15,266 nucleotides of DNA from Bacteroidales bacterium UBA3764. GTDB taxonomy: Bacteria; Bacteroidota; Bacteroidia; Bacteroidales; UBA932. Where the stretch lies: positions 4,546 to 19,811 of the forward strand of contig DFFY01000037.1 of NCBI GenBank assembly GCA_002371115.1. Direction: 5' to 3'. Below, piece after piece: positions 12,711-15,266 of this stretch (the first letter of the stretch is position 1; each line of letters begins with the position of its first letter). Position numbers and translations under genes: made by a program. Below the pieces are notes generated by a model. That model did no database searches. It was not told the DNA's origin and worked only from the letters and a program-made list of their open reading frames with translations.

Positions 12711-12742
12711 CAAAGATAGTAAAAAAAAGCCGAAGAATCAAC
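12711..12742 (-). promoter_or_regulatory. Promoter of the tig-clpP-clpX operon
   Basis: On the - strand, GTTG (12742-12739) precedes TATCTTTG (12718-12711) by exactly 20 nt. The -33 element overlaps the stop codon of the upstream HD gene (TGA at 12740-12738), so the promoter is built into the end of that gene. A run of eight T lies in the spacer. The transcript would begin about 30 nt before the tig start. Confidence 0.78.
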
Positions 12743-14786
12743 CTTTTCGCTTGGGATAGGCCACCCGGGAGTGGTACATCTGCTGCAGGTAAGTCTTGAG
12801 CATACGCTTCATGAGGTTGAGGTCATGCAGCGTGATGTCGGAATCTTCCAGCTGACCGGCCTTCTCCTTCCCCGCCACGATACTTTCCACAAAGCGGTTG
12901 CAGGACTCCGGCGAAAAATCCGTGAGCGTACGCGAGGCGGCCTCGATGGAGTCGCACACCATCAGAATCACCTGTTCCTTGGTAGTGGGCTTCTGTCCAT
13001 GATAGAAGAAATCCGCCACGTCCGAAGGGTCTCCGCCATCGTTCAGATATTTGTTCAAGAAATACGCCGTACTGGAGGTGCCATGGTGCGAATTGATGAA
13101 ACCACGGATTTCCTGCGGGAGACGGTTTTCCTCCGCGATGGCCAGGCCGTCATCCACGTGCCGGATAATGTCCTGGGCGCTTTCCTTGGGCGATTTCCCC
13201 TCATGGTACTTGGTGGCACCGGGCGTAGAAGACTGGTTCTCCACAAAACAAAGCGGGTTCATCATCTTGCCGATGTCATGGTACAGCGCCGCCGCCCGCA
13301 GGAGCGGAACGTCCGCATCCGTAGCACGGCCCACGGCATCCACCAGGTTCATCACCTGCAGGGAATGCTGGAACGTACCGGGGGCTTTCTGGGCCAACTC
13401 CTGCAACAGCGGGGTGCTGGTATCGGCCATCTCGATGAGGCGCGTGCTGGACACCAGGTTGAAGATTTTCTCGAACAGGTAAATGATGGGATACAACGCC
13501 ACCGTGGCCATGGAACCCACAAAAATAAGCGCCAGATCCACCCACCAGGTGGCCGTGCTGCCCACGTCAATGAAACGGAACCCCAGATACACCAGGACTT
13601 CCACGCCAAAGATGATGGCGGCGTTCAGGAACTGACGCCACCCCTTGCTGAAATGCGGGAAGGTTTCTACGGAGACGGCACCGGCGGTGAGGAACATGAC
13701 AAAGAGTTCCATTCCGTTTCCGCAGAATACCAGCAACGGCAGCAAAAGCACCACATACAGCGGCAATACCTGCTTTTTGCGGAAAAAAGCCAGCATGTAC
13801 AGGGCGAACACCGGGAACGGCACCATGAACATGAGCGAAGAGTAAATGCGCTCCACCAGGAACGTGACCACGGCGGCCAACAGGAAAATGCTGAGCAGGA
13901 ACAGATACCGCGACGGACTGTCAAAGACAAAGCGGGCGGTAAAATGAATCACAAGATACAGGATGGTCACCAACGCCAGCGCCAGCAAAATGTTTCCCAG
14001 ATACAGGAAAAGGCGCGGACCGGCATAGCCATAGACATGGTTGTATTCCTCTTTATAACTGTCCAGAATCTGGGCGATTTCCGCCGTAACAATCTCTCCC
14101 TTGGAGACGATTTTCTCATCCGCCTTCACATAGCCCAGCGTAGGAGAGACGTAGTCGTCCGACTCCGCGTGCGTGAGTTCAGTCATCGCCCTGTCGTACA
14201 AAAGGTTAGGAACAATCACTTCATACACTCCTGCACGACGGAAAAGGGAGTCCAGATTCACGGAAGGATAGGTTTTGGCGAGCAGCGCGACCAGCTGGTC
14301 GCGGGCATCGGACACTTTATACACCTCCGTGCGCGGGAACTGGACGGCCCGCTTGTTCTTCTGTACAAAAATCAGGTTCTCAGAGACTTGCGCACTCCCC
14401 TGCTCCAGCTTCACTTTTCCGTCCGAGATGACCCCTTTGGCATAAATATCGCCCAAACGGGTAACCAGGGCCGGACGGATACGGTTGAAGGCACCCATGT
14501 CTATGCTCTGCGCATTTTTTACGACAGCGCTGGTAACCTCTTCCGAGTAACGGTAATAAGGAATGACGATGGTGCCGGCTTCGTCCCGTTCCGCCTGCAG
14601 TTGCTCGTCCGTTTTCAGAATAGGAAAGTCGAACTCCGAAACGAGGGTTTCATAGGGCCAGGGCGTACCTTTCTTGTAGTCATAATTGAATTTCGCGGTC
14701 CTGGGCATCAGGAGCACCAGGACTGCGAAAACAATCACCAGCGGAAGCAGCCTCCGCAAGGAAATATCAGGCATCGATATTTGCAT
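12738..14786 (-). CDS. 7TM-HD phosphohydrolase, PgpH-like (probable c-di-AMP phosphodiesterase)
   Basis: An inner-membrane protein of 682 residues from the ATG at 14786. In order: TM helix (about 10-28), a large extracytoplasmic 7TMR-HDED-type domain (about 30-254), a block of seven TM helices (about 258-444), and a cytoplasmic HD domain with His474, the pair His503-Asp504 in YHDIGKM, His567-His568 in SHHGT, and Asp612 in VCDSIEAA. This is the PgpH layout, known in Listeria to hydrolyse cyclic di-AMP; that activity here is inferred from family. The N-terminus is uncertain. A frame opens further upstream (14864), but residues encoded there are gyrB out of frame; an ATG at 14774 (overlapping gyrB by 8 nt) is as likely as 14786 (20-nt overlap). 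Either way the gene is coupled to gyrB. Confidence 0.9.
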   Translation of the reverse strand: MQISMPDISLRRLLPLVIVFAVLVLLMPRTAKFNYDYKKGTPWPYETLVSEFDFPILKTDEQLQAERDEAGTIVIPYYRYSEEVTSAVVKNAQSIDMGAFNRIRPALVTRLGDIYAKGVISDGKVKLEQGSAQVSENLIFVQKNKRAVQFPRTEVYKVSDARDQLVALLAKTYPSVNLDSLFRRAGVYEVIVPNLLYDRAMTELTHAESDDYVSPTLGYVKADEKIVSKGEIVTAEIAQILDSYKEEYNHVYGYAGPRLFLYLGNILLALALVTILYLVIHFTARFVFDSPSRYLFLLSIFLLAAVVTFLVERIYSSLMFMVPFPVFALYMLAFFRKKQVLPLYVVLLLPLLVFCGNGMELFVMFLTAGAVSVETFPHFSKGWRQFLNAAIIFGVEVLVYLGFRFIDVGSTATWWVDLALIFVGSMATVALYPIIYLFEKIFNLVSSTRLIEMADTSTPLLQELAQKAPGTFQHSLQVMNLVDAVGRATDADVPLLRAAALYHDIGKMMNPLCFVENQSSTPGATKYHEGKSPKESAQDIIRHVDDGLAIAEENRLPQEIRGFINSHHGTSSTAYFLNKYLNDGGDPSDVADFFYHGQKPTTKEQVILMVCDSIEAASRTLTDFSPESCNRFVESIVAGKEKAGQLEDSDITLHDLNLMKRMLKTYLQQMYHSRVAYPKRKG

Positions 14787-15266
14787 AATGCGCGTTTTCT
14801 TCGATGAAGGCGCGGCGCGGCGGGACATCGTCTCCCATGAGCATGGAGAAGGTACGCTCCGCATCCGCAGCGTTTTCTATGGTAATCTGGCGCAGAACAC
14901 GGCGGGCAGGGTCCATGGTGGTTTCCCACAGTTGCTCGTCACTCATTTCACCCAGACCTTTGTAACGCTGTACGGTAACGCCCTTGTCCGAGCCGCGTCC
15001 CAGTTCCGCAGTGGCCTGCTCCCGCTGGGCGTCCGTCCAGCAATAGCGTTCCTCCTTGCCCTTCTTCACCAGATACAGCGGCGGCGTAGCCAGATACACA
15101 TAGCCGTTTTTGATAAGGTCGAACATGTAACGGAAGAAGAAGGTGAGGATGAGGCAGGCGATGTGCGAACCGTCCACATCCGCATCCGTCATGATAATCA
15201 CCTTGTGATAGCGGAGTTTGCTCAGGTCCATGTGCTTTTCACCGGATTCGTCCTCCTGGGCCACGG
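14767..15266 (-). CDS. gyrB: DNA gyrase subunit B, C-terminal part (5' end outside the window)
   Basis: The last ~165 residues of GyrB, the ATPase/TOPRIM subunit that introduces negative supercoils with GyrA. The TOPRIM metal motif is intact (TDADVDGSHI), followed by FFFRYM, LATPPLYLVKKG, the QRYKGLGEM motif and a GyrB-type tail (MDPARRVLRQ, SMLMGDDVPPRRAFIEENA). The tail supports GyrB rather than ParE. The frame continues off the window end, and a GTG at 15264 is internal, not a start. The stop is TGA at 14769-14767, inside the next gene. Confidence 0.95.
   Translation of the reverse strand, partial: VAQEDESGEKHMDLSKLRYHKVIIMTDADVDGSHIACLILTFFFRYMFDLIKNGYVYLATPPLYLVKKGKEERYCWTDAQREQATAELGRGSDKGVTVQRYKGLGEMSDEQLWETTMDPARRVLRQITIENAADAERTFSMLMGDDVPPRRAFIEENAHYANIDA

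Noticed and set aside
12771..14807. A 678-codon open frame antisense to the 7TM-HD gene (and a similar 384-codon one antisense to clpX)
   Set aside because: Both are shadows of strongly coding sense frames with complete family motifs; the antisense products are rich in His, Gln and Arg without domains.

Overview
This 15.3 kb window is GC-rich chromosomal DNA from a member of the Bacteroidota, most likely a Bacteroidales lineage with high GC (Rikenellaceae-like or UBA932/Cryptobacteroides-like; the window alone does not settle which). Three things support this. The promoters fit the Bacteroidota pattern (TTTG or GTTG, exactly 20 nt, then TAnnTTTG). The protein families are typical of the group (a Porphyromonas-type prolyl tripeptidyl peptidase, secreted proteins with TonB C-terminal domains, a PgpH-like HD protein). 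Ribosome binding sites are weak or absent.

Left part, + strand (1-4412): the C-terminal ~270 residues of a lipoate-protein ligase; a repeat-bearing spacer (820-1184); a compact three-gene operon from a clear promoter, encoding a small membrane protein, a PtpA-type S9 peptidase and a secreted OB-fold/TonB-C fusion protein; then a tRNA-Val(GAC) with its own promoter and terminator.

Middle, - strand (4699-8605): an M20-family dipeptidase followed 6 nt later by the helicase HrpB, which starts at TTG. The spacers on both sides hold inverted and direct repeats. The spacer at 8542-9074 contains an array of a GGCGCAGGTC motif in both orientations and a copy of a palindromic element also found near position 1050.

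Right part, - strand (9075-15266): the 3' end of gyrB, overlapped by a 7TM-HD (PgpH-like, probable c-di-AMP phosphodiesterase) gene; then, from a new promoter, the conserved proteostasis operon tig-clpP-clpX, with a short unrecognised lipoprotein gene attached 3 nt after clpX.

Most of the window is ordinary core genome. The less ordinary parts are the OB-fold/TonB-C fusion beside ptpA, the lipoprotein appended to the ClpXP operon, and the repeats concentrated in the three long spacers. I see no phage genes, transposase, CRISPR array or defence system, and I do not claim a new biological system here.
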